From contig NZ_JAFKEC010000026.1 in assembly GCF_017848315.1 (NCBI RefSeq), forward strand, positions 1-64,000: 64,000 nt of DNA. Direction: 5' to 3'. This document shows, one piece after another, positions 43,182-52,640 of the stretch (position 1 is its first letter; the number at the start of each line of letters is the position of its first letter). A program made the position numbers and the translations under genes. The notes under the pieces are model-generated. The model was not told where the DNA came from and ran no database searches. It saw only the letters and a program-made list of their open reading frames with translations. Source of the DNA: Pseudomonas palmensis (GTDB lineage: Bacteria; Pseudomonadota; Gammaproteobacteria; Pseudomonadales; Pseudomonadaceae).

Positions 43182-44060
43182 TCAGGCAGGTCTAGAAGAT
43201 TCGTGCAGCGTGTGCCAACTGCCGGTCATGTGCACCAGGTCGCCGTGGCCTACCAGGCGGAACTGGCCGTCGGGTGCGACTGCGCTGCCCTCCAGCACCA
43301 CTTCGCTGGGCAGGCGCACGGGCTTGTGAAAGGCCACATCCACCTCGTAGCCGCTGAGCGGCAGGTGCCCGCGCAGCGCGGCCAGCGCCATGGCCTTGCT
43401 CCACATGCCATGGGCGATGGCCTGGGGAAACCCGAACAGGCGAGCGCTGAGCGCACTCAGGTGGATGGGGTTGTAGTCGCCGCAGACCTTGGCGTAGCGC
43501 CGGCCGATGTCGCTGTCGGCATACCAGCGGGTCAGCTCGCCCAGAGGCAGCGGTTCAGGGGTGTCGACGGCGGGTTGCTCGCCTTCGAGCTTGACGCCGC
43601 GACACAGCATGCGGCTGCGCTCGTGCCAGAGCAGCCCCAGGCTGTCTTCGGCTTCGGTCATCAGGTCGAAGGTCGCGCCCTTGGCGTGGGGCTGCAGGTT
43701 GTCGACGAACACGCTGAAGCGCAGCGTGCCGATGCCACCCAGCGGGCGCACCACGCGGATGCGGTTGTTCAGGTGCACCAGGCCCAGCAGCGGGAACGGG
43801 AAGTCGTCGGCGGTCAGCAGTTGCAGTTGCAGGGCGAACGCCATCACGTGGGGGAAGGTCGGCGGCAGGTGGCTGTCGTCGCCGAAGTGGCAGAGCTTGC
43901 GGTAGGCCTGCAGGCGCTGTGGATTCACGCCGATGGCGCAGTGCAGGCCGCTGGCGGGCAGGCTGTCGCCGGTGATGCTGCGCTTGCGCGCAGCCTTCAG
44001 GTACAGCCCGCTCAGCCCTTGCGTGCGGTGCAGATCGTGCCAGTGTCGGTCCATGCTCAT
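43182..44060 (-). CDS. MaoC family (R)-hydratase, HtdX-like
   Basis: A 292-residue double hot-dog protein likely to hydrate or dehydrate 3-hydroxyacyl thioesters. The C-terminal hot dog has the hydratase-2 motif YAKVCGDYNPIHLSALSARLFGFPQAIAHGMW, quoted here in two parts: YAKVCGDYNPIHLS with catalytic Asp and His, and FGFPQAIAHGMWSKA. The ATG at 44060 overlaps the reductase stop (ATGA), so it is translationally coupled to the FabG4-type gene. This resembles the htdX-fabG4 pair of mycobacteria. A second ATG two codons on is also possible. Confidence 0.9.
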   Translation of the reverse strand: MSMDRHWHDLHRTQGLSGLYLKAARKRSITGDSLPASGLHCAIGVNPQRLQAYRKLCHFGDDSHLPPTFPHVMAFALQLQLLTADDFPFPLLGLVHLNNRIRVVRPLGGIGTLRFSVFVDNLQPHAKGATFDLMTEAEDSLGLLWHERSRMLCRGVKLEGEQPAVDTPEPLPLGELTRWYADSDIGRRYAKVCGDYNPIHLSALSARLFGFPQAIAHGMWSKAMALAALRGHLPLSGYEVDVAFHKPVRLPSEVVLEGSAVAPDGQFRLVGHGDLVHMTGSWHTLHESSRPA

Positions 44061-45409
44061 GCCCCCATCACGGCCTGGCCGCATACGCGCAGCACCTGGC
44101 CGTTGACCGCGCCACTGCCGGGCTGTCCCAGCCAGGCCACGGCTTCGGCAACGTCCTGCGGCAGGCCGCCCTGGCCCAGGGAGCTCATGCGTCGCCCGGC
44201 TTCGCGCAGGGCGAAGGGGATGGCCGCCGTCATGCGTGTTTCGATGAAGCCGGGGGCCACCGCATTGATGCTGGCACCCCGCTTGGCCAGCAGCGGCGCC
44301 CAGGCCTGGGCCAGGCCGATCAGGCCGGCCTTGCTGGCGGCATAGTTGGCCTGCCCGCGGTTGCCGGCGATACCGCTGATCGAGGCCAGCAGCACGATGC
44401 GTGCGTTGTCGTGCAGCGCGCCGCCGTCGAGCAGCGCCTGGGTCAGCACCTGGGGGGCCTTGAGGTTGACCGCGAGCACGGCGTCCCAGTATTCGGGGGT
44501 CATGTTGGCCAGGGTCTTGTCGCGGGTGATGCCGGCGTTGTGCACGACGATGTCGATGCCCTCGGGGAGCGCTTCGAGCAGGTGCGCCGATGCATCGCTG
44601 GCGCAGATGTCCAGCGCCACGCTGCGCCCACCCAGGCGCGCGGCCAGGGCGTCGAGGTCGGCCTTGGCCTGGGGCACGTCGAGCAGCACCACCTCGGCGC
44701 CGTCACGGGCCAGGGTTTCGGCGATGGCGGCGCCGATGCCGCGGGCCGCACCGGTGACCAGCGCCTTGCGCCCGGCCAGCGGGCGCGACCAGTCCTGTAC
44801 CTGGGTGGCGCAGGCGGTCAGGCGCAGCACCTGGCCGCTGATGAAGGCGCTCTTGGGCGAGAGGAAGAAGCGCAGCGCGCCTTCGAGCTGGTCCTGCGCG
44901 GCCTGGTCCACATACAGCAGTTGCAGGGTGGCGCCGTTGCGCAGTTCCTTGGCCAGCGAACGGCTGAAACCTTCCAGGGCCCGCTGCGCCACGCTGGCCA
45001 GCGGGTCGTCCAGCGATTCGGGCGCGCGCCCCAGGATCACGATGTGCGCACTGGCAGCCAGGCTGCGCAGCAGCGGCTGGAAGAACTCGCGCAGTTGCTT
45101 GAGCTGGTCGCTGTCGCTCAGGTGGCTGGCGTCGAACACCACGGCCTTGAGCTTGGGCCCCAGGCCCGCGACCCAGGCCGGCAGTTCGAGGCTTTCATCG
45201 GCATAGCTGTAGACCTCGTCGGTCAGGCGCCTGGCAAAGGCGGCCACGTTCGTCACCAGCGGCCCGCCGCCGAGCAGCAGGGCGCCTTCGACCGGGCGCA
45301 GCCTGCCGGCTTCCCAGCGCTCCAGGCGGGCGGGGGTGGGCAGGCCGACGGCACCGGCCACGCGCCGACCGAATGAAGAGTTGGCGAAGTCGATATAGCG
45401 GTCGCTCAT
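44057..45409 (-). CDS. 3-oxoacyl reductase of the long FabG4 type
   Basis: A 450-residue short-chain dehydrogenase, twice the usual FabG size. Residues 1-205 form a nucleotide-fold domain without an active site (flavodoxin-like in FabG4). Residues 208-450 are the catalytic part: the cofactor motif TGAARGIGAAIAE, NAG in HNAGITRDK, the serine in LASISGIAGN, and YAASK. It should reduce 3-oxoacyl-CoA or -ACP. It is followed by the MaoC hydratase in an overlapping pair, and a thiolase is divergent. The length and layout match Mycobacterium tuberculosis FabG4 (454 residues). Confidence 0.92.
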   Translation of the reverse strand: MSDRYIDFANSSFGRRVAGAVGLPTPARLERWEAGRLRPVEGALLLGGGPLVTNVAAFARRLTDEVYSYADESLELPAWVAGLGPKLKAVVFDASHLSDSDQLKQLREFFQPLLRSLAASAHIVILGRAPESLDDPLASVAQRALEGFSRSLAKELRNGATLQLLYVDQAAQDQLEGALRFFLSPKSAFISGQVLRLTACATQVQDWSRPLAGRKALVTGAARGIGAAIAETLARDGAEVVLLDVPQAKADLDALAARLGGRSVALDICASDASAHLLEALPEGIDIVVHNAGITRDKTLANMTPEYWDAVLAVNLKAPQVLTQALLDGGALHDNARIVLLASISGIAGNRGQANYAASKAGLIGLAQAWAPLLAKRGASINAVAPGFIETRMTAAIPFALREAGRRMSSLGQGGLPQDVAEAVAWLGQPGSGAVNGQVLRVCGQAVMGA

Positions 45410-45451
45410 GTGAACGTCTCCCGGAAATTAAGCACCAAAGTGTGGACCATG

Positions 45452-45480
45452 TTTCGCCTTCGGTCGTTCGACTGGCGAAA
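45452..45480. promoter_or_regulatory. Inverted repeat in the divergent region fabG4-type / thiolase
   Basis: TTTCGCC (45452-45458) and GGCGAAA (45474-45480) are perfect inverted arms 15 bases apart, midway between two divergent starts and just before a -10-like GCTATAGC near 45492. This is a good position for a regulator shared by both transcripts. No regulator gene adjoins. Confidence 0.4.
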
Positions 45481-45533
45481 AAACACCTACGCTATAGCGG
45501 GTCTATCCCGTCTCGGAATAAGGAAGTCTGTGC

Positions 45534-46811
45534 ATGCGCGCTTTACGTCGGGTCGCGATCATCGGCGGCAATCGAATCCCGTTCGCCCGCTCCAACGGGC
45601 CCTACGCCACGGCCAGCAACCAGGCGATGCTGACTGCGGCAATCGAAGGGCTGGTGGAGCGTTTCGGCCTGCATGGCCTGCAACTGGGCGAAGTGGCGGC
45701 GGGCGCGGTGCTCAAGCACTCGCGCGACATGAACCTGACCCGCGAATGCGTGCTGGGCTCGCGGCTGTCGCCGCAGACCCCGGCCTATGACCTGCAGCAG
45801 GCCTGCGCCACGGGGCTGGAAACCGCGCTGATGGTGGCCAACAAGATCGCCCTGGGGCAGATCGACAGCGGCATTGCCGGCGGTGTGGACACCACCTCCG
45901 ATGCGCCGATTGCGGTCAACGAGAGGCTGCGCAAGTTGCTGCTGCAGGCCAATCGGGCCAAGACCACGGGCGACAAGCTCAAGGTGTTCCTGCAACTGAG
46001 GCCCTGGCACCTCAAGCCCGAGCTGCCGCGCAATGGCGAGCCGCGTACTGGGCTGTCGATGGGCGAGCACTGCGAGCTGATGGCGCAGACCTGGCAGATA
46101 GGCCGTGCCGAGCAGGACGAGCTGGCCTTGCGTAGCCACCAGAACCTGGCCCGGGCGTTTGCCGAAGGCTGGCAGGATGACCTGCTCACGCCCTTTCTGG
46201 GCCTGACCCGCGATCACAACCTGCGCCCGGACCTGACCCTGGAGAAACTTGCCAGCCTCAAGCCGGTGTTCGAGCGCAGCGCCAAGGGCACGCTGACGGC
46301 GGGCAACTCCACGCCACTGACCGATGGCGCTTCGGTGGTACTGCTGGCCAGCGAAGAGTGGGCCCGCGAGCGCGGCCTGCCGATCAAGGCGTATTTTCTC
46401 GATGGTCAGAATGCTGCGGTGGATTTCGTCAAAGGCCAGGAGGGGCTGCTGATGGCGCCGGCCTATGCGGTACCTCGACTGCTGGAGCGCAACGGCCTGA
46501 CCCTGCAGGACTTCGACTTCTACGAGATCCACGAAGCCTTCGCCGCCCAGGTGCTGTGCACGCTGAAGGCCTGGGAAGACGCCGACTACTGCCAGAGCCG
46601 GCTGGGCTTGAGCGAGCCGTTGGGCGCCATCGACCGCGACAGGCTCAACGTCAAGGGCAGTTCGCTGGCTGCAGGGCACCCGTTCGCCGCCACCGGCGGG
46701 CGCATTCTGGCCAACCTGGCCAAGCTGCTGGACGAGGCCGGCCAGGGCCGCGGTCTGATTTCGATCTGCGCCGCGGGCGGGCAGGGCGTGACCGCGATCA
46801 TCGAGCGCTGA
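45534..46811 (+). CDS. Acetyl-CoA C-acyltransferase (thiolase), FadI/FadA2-like
   Basis: A 425-residue thiolase. The nucleophile cysteine lies in YDLQQACATGLETAL, the histidine in YEIHEAFAAQ, GSSLAAGHPFAATGG supplies the second histidine, and the acid-base cysteine is in SICAAGGQGV; all are intact. It opens RRVAIIGGNRIPFARSNGPY, like trifunctional-type thiolases. AAGGAAG precedes the ATG at 45534. With the divergent reductase and hydratase it makes three of the four activities of a fatty-acyl cycle. Its last 14 bases overlap the transporter gene on the other strand. Confidence 0.94.
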   Translation: MRALRRVAIIGGNRIPFARSNGPYATASNQAMLTAAIEGLVERFGLHGLQLGEVAAGAVLKHSRDMNLTRECVLGSRLSPQTPAYDLQQACATGLETALMVANKIALGQIDSGIAGGVDTTSDAPIAVNERLRKLLLQANRAKTTGDKLKVFLQLRPWHLKPELPRNGEPRTGLSMGEHCELMAQTWQIGRAEQDELALRSHQNLARAFAEGWQDDLLTPFLGLTRDHNLRPDLTLEKLASLKPVFERSAKGTLTAGNSTPLTDGASVVLLASEEWARERGLPIKAYFLDGQNAAVDFVKGQEGLLMAPAYAVPRLLERNGLTLQDFDFYEIHEAFAAQVLCTLKAWEDADYCQSRLGLSEPLGAIDRDRLNVKGSSLAAGHPFAATGGRILANLAKLLDEAGQGRGLISICAAGGQGVTAIIER

Positions 46812-47814
46812 CCAGCGGCGCCTCCTTGGCCAGGGGCGCCGGGCGGTTGGCGTAGTGTTCGGCCATGATCGAGCACACGATCAACTGCAGCGGGTGATAG
46901 ATCATGATCGGCAGCAGAATCAGCCCCAGCCCGGGATGGGCGCCGAAGATCAATGCGGCCATCGGTGCGCCGGCGGCCAGGGATTTCTTGCTGGCGCAGA
47001 ACACTGCGGCGATCTCGTCGGCCGGGCTGAACCTGAGCAGCCGCGCGCTGCGGGTGGTCAGCCACAGGATCAGCGCCAGCAGCAACGCGCTGCCCAGAAC
47101 GGCGGTGAGCAGTACCGAGCCACCCTGCTGCTGCCACAGCCCCGAGATCATCGAGTTGCAGAACGCCGCGTACACCAGTAGCAGGATCACCACCTTGTCC
47201 ATCACGTTGGTGTAGCGCTTGTGGCGGGCAAAGAAGCGGCCCAGCCACGGGCGCAGCAACTGTCCCAGCACCAGCGGCAGCAGGAGCATGGCGCACAGGT
47301 CGAGCAGGGTGGCGCCCAGGTCGATGCCATCGCTGCCGTTGCCCACCACCAGGCTCACCAGCCACGGGGTCAGGAAGATGCCCAGCACGCTGGACAGGCT
47401 GGCGTTGAGGATCGCGGCGGGCACGTTGCCGCCGGCGCTGCCGGTCAGCGCCACCGACGAGGAGATGGTCGAGGGCAGGGCGCACAGGTACAGGAAGCCG
47501 AGCATCAGCAGCGCCGGCACATGGCTGCCCAGCACGCTGTTGCCCAGCCACCACAGCAGCGGGAACACCACGAAGGTGAAGCCCTGCACCATCAGGTGCA
47601 GGCGCCAGTTCTTCAGGCCATGGCGGATCTGTTCGCTGGACAGGTTGATGCCGTGCAGGAAGAACACCACGAACACGCCGATGTTGATCACGTATTCGGC
47701 GTGCATCGAGCCGCCGCTGGCACCGAAGTGCGGGAACAGCCAGGCGAGGAAGGTGGCGAGAAACATGCCGCACAGAAACCAGTCGGTTACCACGCGCTTG
47801 AGGTGAGCTTGCAT
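46798..47814 (-). CDS. SBF-like bile acid:sodium symporter family protein (YfeH type)
   Basis: A 338-residue polytopic protein with ten hydrophobic helices of the BASS/SBF superfamily, YfeH branch. LCALPSTISSSVALTGSAGG is the crossover motif of helix 4, and ASKKSLAAGAPMAALIF that of helix 9, both with the broken-helix residues. The substrate is unknown. It is divergent from an AraC regulator (85-base gap), which probably controls it. Confidence 0.9.
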   Translation of the reverse strand: MQAHLKRVVTDWFLCGMFLATFLAWLFPHFGASGGSMHAEYVINIGVFVVFFLHGINLSSEQIRHGLKNWRLHLMVQGFTFVVFPLLWWLGNSVLGSHVPALLMLGFLYLCALPSTISSSVALTGSAGGNVPAAILNASLSSVLGIFLTPWLVSLVVGNGSDGIDLGATLLDLCAMLLLPLVLGQLLRPWLGRFFARHKRYTNVMDKVVILLLVYAAFCNSMISGLWQQQGGSVLLTAVLGSALLLALILWLTTRSARLLRFSPADEIAAVFCASKKSLAAGAPMAALIFGAHPGLGLILLPIMIYHPLQLIVCSIMAEHYANRPAPLAKEAPLVSAR

Positions 47815-47899
47815 AGGCGGGCCTGCGAATCATCTTGTAATAACGAAGCGGCAGGCTAACCTGTGGCCATTCTTCCGTCTCGCGACACAAGGCCAAGCG

Positions 47900-48691
47900 A
47901 TGCCGAGTAACGGACAAAATCTGCTGCCACGCCCAATCCCGCTGCTCGATGCCCTGCCGCGGCCACTGTATGCGCGTGCCGAAAGCCTGGGGGCCGGCTC
48001 GTGGACGCCGCGTCATCGACACGACTGGATACAGTTTTCCTATGCGATCAGCGGGGTGCTGGGGGTGTACACCGCCGAGGGCAGTTTTTTTGCACCGCCG
48101 CAGTGGGGCGTGTGGATACCGGCCGGGGTGGAGCATGAGGTGATTACCTCGACCCGCGCCGAAATGCGCAGCCTGTATGTGCGTCAGGCCGATGCAGCGT
48201 GGGCCGGGCCGCGCTGCCGGGTGCTGGAGGTGACGCCGCTGGCCCGTGAGCTGATCAAGCAGTTCTGCCTGTTCCCGGTGGATTACGCCGAAGGCGAGAG
48301 CCCCGAGGCCCATCTGGTGCAGGTGCTGCTGGAGCAGTTGCAGGGGCTGCCGGAGGTGGGTTTTTCGTTGCCGCTGCCGCAGCACCCGCGCCTGCTCGAG
48401 GTGTGCAATGCATTGTTGGCGCACCCGGAGCAGGACGCCGGCCTGGCCTACTGGGCCGAGCGCCTGGGGCGTTCGCAGAAGACCCTGATGCGGTTGTTTC
48501 AGCGCGAGACGGGGCTGAGCTTTCGCGCCTGGCGCCAGCGCATGCGCCTGCTGTCGTCGCTGCAGGCGCTGGAGCAGGGGCAGAGCGTGACCCAGGCGGC
48601 GCTGGGTTGCGGCTATGAGTCGACGTCGGCGTTCATCGTGGCGTTCAAGGGCTTGTTCGGGGCAACGCCGGGGGAACTGTTCAGGCAGTGA
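47900..48691 (+). CDS. AraC family regulator
   Basis: A 263-residue regulator with an N-terminal cupin (WTPRHRHDWIQFSYAISGVL, then WGVWIPAGVEHEV) and a C-terminal double helix-turn-helix (LAYWAERLGRSQKTLMRLFQ and ALGCGYESTSAFIVAFKGLFG), ending in TPGELFRQ. This is the NimR/RclR-like family of local regulators. It is divergent from the SBF transporter and is its likely regulator, though the ligand is unknown. Start ATG at 47900; GAC/AAGGCC upstream is only a weak binding site. Confidence 0.9.
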   Translation: MPSNGQNLLPRPIPLLDALPRPLYARAESLGAGSWTPRHRHDWIQFSYAISGVLGVYTAEGSFFAPPQWGVWIPAGVEHEVITSTRAEMRSLYVRQADAAWAGPRCRVLEVTPLARELIKQFCLFPVDYAEGESPEAHLVQVLLEQLQGLPEVGFSLPLPQHPRLLEVCNALLAHPEQDAGLAYWAERLGRSQKTLMRLFQRETGLSFRAWRQRMRLLSSLQALEQGQSVTQAALGCGYESTSAFIVAFKGLFGATPGELFRQ

Positions 48692-48883
48692 GTGTCTGCC
48701 ATGTCCGGGAAGCCAGGGGGCACTCGGTGCAGGCGGGATTAAATTATTTGGACATTATCGGGTCCACTTCCTTTGAGGGCCTTGTTGTATCGTGAGCGCG
48801 CATCTGGCTCATGGCTGTGAGACGATGGCCGGCAACCCGTGATACCCGTGTGTTTGGCAAAACAGGACCCAGAACAAAAGCCG

Positions 48884-49777
48884 ATGAAGACTCCAAAACG
48901 CATAGAACCACTGATAGAAGACGGGCTGGTCGATGAAGTCATCCGACCCCTGATGAGTGGCAAGGAAGCCGCGGTGTACGTGGTGCGGTGCGGTACCGAG
49001 CTGCGCTGCGCCAAGGTCTACAAAGAGGCCAACAAGCGCAGCTTCCGTCAGGCCGCCGAATACCAGGAGGGCCGCAAGGTGCGCAACAGCCGCCAGGCGC
49101 GGGCCATGGCCAAGGGCTCCAAGTATGGGCGCAAAGAGGCCGAGGAGGCCTGGCAGAATGCCGAGGTGGCAGCCCTGTTTCGCCTGGCCAGTGCCGGCGT
49201 GCGGGTACCCAAGCCGTTCGATTTTCTCGATGGCGTGCTGTTGATGGAGCTGGTGTCCGATGCCCATGGCGATGCGGCGCCACGCCTGAACGACGTGCAC
49301 CTGGAGGCCGATCAGGCCCGCGAGTACCACGACTTCGTGATCCGCCAGATCGTGCTGATGCTGTGCACCGGCCTGGTGCATGGCGACCTGTCGGAATTCA
49401 ACGTGCTGCTCGGCCCTGACGGCCCGGTGATCATCGACCTGCCCCAGGCGGTGGATGCGGCCGGCAACAACCATGCGTTCAGCATGCTCGAGCGCGATGT
49501 GGGGAACATGGCCGGGTACTTCGGCCAGTTTGCCCCGGAGCTCAAGGCCACCCGCTACGCCAAGGAAATGTGGGCGTTGTACGAGGCCGGCGAGCTGACT
49601 CCGGAAAGCCCGCTGAGCGGGCAGTTCGCGGAGGACGAGCACAGCGCCGATGTCGACGGGGTGATGCGCGAGATCGAAGCGGCGCGCCTGGACGAGGCGC
49701 GCCGGCAGGCTGCACGCGCCGAGGCGGAGAACGGCCCGGCCAAGGCCGAGGAACCGCCACCGCCGTGGATGCAGTAA
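48884..49777 (+). CDS. RIO-type serine protein kinase
   Basis: A 297-residue atypical kinase of the RIO1 family, counterpart of PA4780. MSGKEAAVYVVRCG is the flexible loop, the ATP-binding lysine is in CAKVYKEANKRSF, GVRVPKPFDFLDGVLLMELV is the hinge, the catalytic loop is LVHGDLSEFNVLL and the metal loop is VIIDLPQAVD, all intact. Its bacterial targets are unknown. I choose the ATG at 48884 (MKTPKRIEPL), which matches the family N-terminus, over an upstream GTG at 48839; the binding site is weak either way. The 192 bases before it hold nothing I recognise. Confidence 0.92.
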   Translation: MKTPKRIEPLIEDGLVDEVIRPLMSGKEAAVYVVRCGTELRCAKVYKEANKRSFRQAAEYQEGRKVRNSRQARAMAKGSKYGRKEAEEAWQNAEVAALFRLASAGVRVPKPFDFLDGVLLMELVSDAHGDAAPRLNDVHLEADQAREYHDFVIRQIVLMLCTGLVHGDLSEFNVLLGPDGPVIIDLPQAVDAAGNNHAFSMLERDVGNMAGYFGQFAPELKATRYAKEMWALYEAGELTPESPLSGQFAEDEHSADVDGVMREIEAARLDEARRQAARAEAENGPAKAEEPPPPWMQ

Positions 49778-49781
49778 CGCG

Positions 49782-50183
49782 CTAGTGACAGCAGCTGCCG
49801 GCTGCCAGGTCCTTGAGGATCGGGCAGTCGGGGCGATCGTCCCCCTGGCAGTGGGCGACCAGCTCGCTCAGCGTATCGCGCAGGCTCACCAGCTCGTCGA
49901 TGCGCCGGTTCAGGTCAGCGATATGCTCGTTGGCCAGGGCCTTCACATCGGCACTGGCGCGCTGGCGGTCCTGCCACAAGGTCAGCAGTTTGGCCACTTC
50001 CTCCAATGAAAACCCCAGGTCTCGCGAGCGCTTGATGAATGCCAGCGCGTGCAGGTCGTCCTGCTGGTAGAGGCGGTAGCCACTGTCGCTGCGCGAGGCC
50101 GGCTTGAGCAGGCCGATGGACTCGTAGTAGCGGATCATCTTGGCGCTCAGGCCGGTACGTTTGGCGGCTTGTCCGATGTTCAT
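49782..50183 (-). CDS. cueR: Copper-responsive MerR-family regulator CueR
   Basis: A 133-residue activator that bends 19-base-spaced promoters when bound to Cu(I). It begins [21 protein letters not shown] with a canonical MerR helix-turn-helix and wing, a long dimerisation helix, and the metal loop CQGDDRPDC with C112 and C120, the same positions as in E. coli CueR. An extra CCH ends the protein. Its ATG overlaps the copA stop (ATGA), so it is made from the copA messenger and is itself copper-induced. Confidence 0.95.
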   Translation of the reverse strand: MNIGQAAKRTGLSAKMIRYYESIGLLKPASRSDSGYRLYQQDDLHALAFIKRSRDLGFSLEEVAKLLTLWQDRQRASADVKALANEHIADLNRRIDELVSLRDTLSELVAHCQGDDRPDCPILKDLAAGSCCH

Positions 50184-52582
50184 GGGGCATCGTCCTGTGG
50201 CGGCGTTTGCGGTTTCCAGGTTTTGAGCAGCAAGGCGTTGCTGACCACGCTGACGCTCGACAGGGCCATGGCCGCACCGGCCAGCACCGGGTTGAGCAGG
50301 CCGAAGGCCGCCAGCGGAATACCGATCAGGTTATAGATGAAGGCCCAGAACAGGTTCTGGCGGATCTTGGCGTAGGTCTTGCGGCTGATCTCCAGGGCGG
50401 CTGGTACTAGGCGCGGGTCGCCGCGCATCAGGGTGATGCCGGCGGCCTGCATGGCCACATCGGTGCCGCCACCCATGGCGATGCCGATGTCGGCGGCGGC
50501 CAGGGCCGGTGCGTCGTTGATGCCGTCACCGACCATCGCTACCACACCCGATTTCTTCAGTTCGAGAACAGTGGCGGCCTTGTCGGCCGGCAGCACCTCG
50601 GCGTATACGTCATTGATGCCAAGGGCCTGGGCCACCACCTTGGCGCTACCGCGGTTGTCGCCGGTCAGCAGGTGGCTGCTGATGCCCTGTTGGCTCAGCT
50701 GGCGTACGGCGGCGTCTGCGCCAGGTTTGAGGCTGTCGCCGAAGGCGAACAGGCCCAGCACCCGTGGTTGCGCACCGCGCTCGATCAGCCACGACAAGGT
50801 GCGCCCCTCGGCCTCCCAGGCCTGGGCGCTGGTGGCGAGTTCACCCGGTTGCAGGCCGCTTTCTTCCAGCAGGCGACGGTTGCCCAGGGCCAGGTCGCGG
50901 CCATTGAGGTGGCCGGCGATGCCGCGGCCGGTCAGCGATTGGCTGTCGTCGATGTCGGGTACGGTCAGGCCCTGCTCCTGGCAGGCATCCAGTACCGCCT
51001 TGGCCAGCGGGTGTTCGCTGCCGCGTTGCAGGGCGCCGGCCAGTTGCAGCAGTTCGCCTGCCTCGATGCCCTGGGCCTTGCTGTGAACGATGCGCGGGCT
51101 GCCGGAAGTGAGGGTGCCGGTCTTGTCGAACACCACGCGGTTGACTGCATGGGCACGCTCCAGCGCTTCGGCGTCCTTGATCAGGATGCCGTGGCGCGCG
51201 GCCACGCCGGTACCGGCCATGATCGCGGTGGGTGTGGCCAGGCCCAGGGCACAGGGGCAGGCGATGACCAGCACGGCCACGGCATTGATCAGCGCGGTTT
51301 CGATTGGCGCGCCGGCCAGCCACCAGCCGACCAGGGTTGCCAGGGCCAGCACCAGCACGGCTGGCACGAACACCTGGCTGACCCGGTCCACCAGTTTCTG
51401 GATGGGGGCCTTGGCGGCCTGGGCGTCTTCGACCAGGCGGATGATGCGCGCCAGCACGGTTTCAGTACCCAGAGCCAGCACACTTACCAGCAGGCGGCCT
51501 TCGCCGTTGATGGCGCCGCCGGTCACGCGGTCGCCCGGTTGCTTGGGCACGGGCAGGCTTTCGCCGCTGATCAGGGCTTCGTCGGCATGGCTCTGGCCCT
51601 CGATCACCTCACCGTCCACCGGGAAGCGTTCGCCAGGCAGCACGCGCACCAGGTCATGCAGGCGCAGGGCGCTGATGGGTACGTCGCGCTCCTGGCCGTC
51701 GATCACCTGCAGGGCGCGCTCAGGGCGCAGGGCTTCGAGGGCGCGGATGGCACTGGCGGTCTGGCGCTTGGCGCGGCTTTCCAGGTACTTGCCCAGCAGC
51801 ACCAGGGCGATGACCACCGCCGAGGCTTCGAAATACAGGTGCGGCATGCTGCCTGCGGTGGCCCGCGCCCATTCGTACAGGCTCAGGCCGTAACCGGCGC
51901 TGGTGCCCAGGGCTACCAGCAGGTCCATGTTGCCGGCCCCGGCGCGTACCGCCTTCCAGGCCGCGACATAGAAGCGTGCGCCCAGGATGAACTGCACGGG
52001 GGTGGCCAGTACGAACTGTGCCCAGGCCGGCAGCATCCAGTGGATGCCGAAGGGCTGCAGCAGCATCGGCAGCACCAGCGGCAGGGCCAGCAGTATGGCC
52101 AGGCCGACCGACCAGCGCTCCTTGCGCAGGCGTCGCTCGGCGTCGGCCTGGTCGGCCTTGCCCGCTTGCGGCAGGCTGGCCGTGTAACCTGCCTGGGTCA
52201 CCGCGTCGATCAGTAGCGCGCTGTCGACCTGCCCCAGCAGCTCGATGTGCGCGCGCTCGTTGGCCAGGTTGACGCTGACCCGCTGTACGCCGGGCGCCTT
52301 GTTCAAGGCCCGCTCCACGCGCCCGGCACAGCTGGCGCAGGTCATGCCGCCAATCTGCAGTTCGAGGCTCTGGGCGGGCACGCTGTAACCGGCCTGGCTG
52401 ACAGCGTCGACCAGTGCCGGCAGGGCGCCGGCAGGGGCTTGCACCCGGGCGTGTTCGGTGGCGAGGTTGACGCTGACGTGTTCGGCGCCGGCGACTTTGC
52501 GCAGGGCGCGCTCGACACGACCGGCGCAGCTGGCGCAGGTCATGCCTTGAATCGGCAGATCGAAGGTGGTTGATGCGGACAT
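50180..52582 (-). CDS. copA: Cu(I)-exporting P1B-type ATPase CopA
   Basis: An 800-residue inner-membrane copper exporter. Two N-terminal heavy-metal domains each carry [15 protein letters not shown] (cysteines near residues 15/18 and 85/88). The ion path has CPC in [14 protein letters not shown], the phosphorylation site is DKTGTLTSG, and [14 protein letters not shown] and the HP motif (SEHPLAKAV) are present, so it looks fully active. It is preceded by a CueR operator on its own strand and followed by cueR in an overlapping operon. GGAGGAGAGCC precedes the ATG at 52582. Confidence 0.97.
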   Translation of the reverse strand: MSASTTFDLPIQGMTCASCAGRVERALRKVAGAEHVSVNLATEHARVQAPAGALPALVDAVSQAGYSVPAQSLELQIGGMTCASCAGRVERALNKAPGVQRVSVNLANERAHIELLGQVDSALLIDAVTQAGYTASLPQAGKADQADAERRLRKERWSVGLAILLALPLVLPMLLQPFGIHWMLPAWAQFVLATPVQFILGARFYVAAWKAVRAGAGNMDLLVALGTSAGYGLSLYEWARATAGSMPHLYFEASAVVIALVLLGKYLESRAKRQTASAIRALEALRPERALQVIDGQERDVPISALRLHDLVRVLPGERFPVDGEVIEGQSHADEALISGESLPVPKQPGDRVTGGAINGEGRLLVSVLALGTETVLARIIRLVEDAQAAKAPIQKLVDRVSQVFVPAVLVLALATLVGWWLAGAPIETALINAVAVLVIACPCALGLATPTAIMAGTGVAARHGILIKDAEALERAHAVNRVVFDKTGTLTSGSPRIVHSKAQGIEAGELLQLAGALQRGSEHPLAKAVLDACQEQGLTVPDIDDSQSLTGRGIAGHLNGRDLALGNRRLLEESGLQPGELATSAQAWEAEGRTLSWLIERGAQPRVLGLFAFGDSLKPGADAAVRQLSQQGISSHLLTGDNRGSAKVVAQALGINDVYAEVLPADKAATVLELKKSGVVAMVGDGINDAPALAAADIGIAMGGGTDVAMQAAGITLMRGDPRLVPAALEISRKTYAKIRQNLFWAFIYNLIGIPLAAFGLLNPVLAGAAMALSSVSVVSNALLLKTWKPQTPPQDDAP

Positions 52583-52609
52583 GGGGCTCTCCTCCTTGGA
52601 CAGGCGCCA

Positions 52610-52640
52610 AGCATCAACCTTACCCCATTGGCAAGGTCAA
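52610..52640 (-). promoter_or_regulatory. CueR-type operator/promoter of copA
   Basis: On the minus strand TTGACC (52640-52635) is followed by the dyad ACCTTGCC-N5-GGTAAGGT (52637-52617) and, after 19 bases, GATGCT (52615-52610). The long spacer with a dyad between -35 and -10 is the MerR/CueR promoter design. The stop codon of the upstream hypothetical gene (52637-52639) lies inside the -35. Confidence 0.88.
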
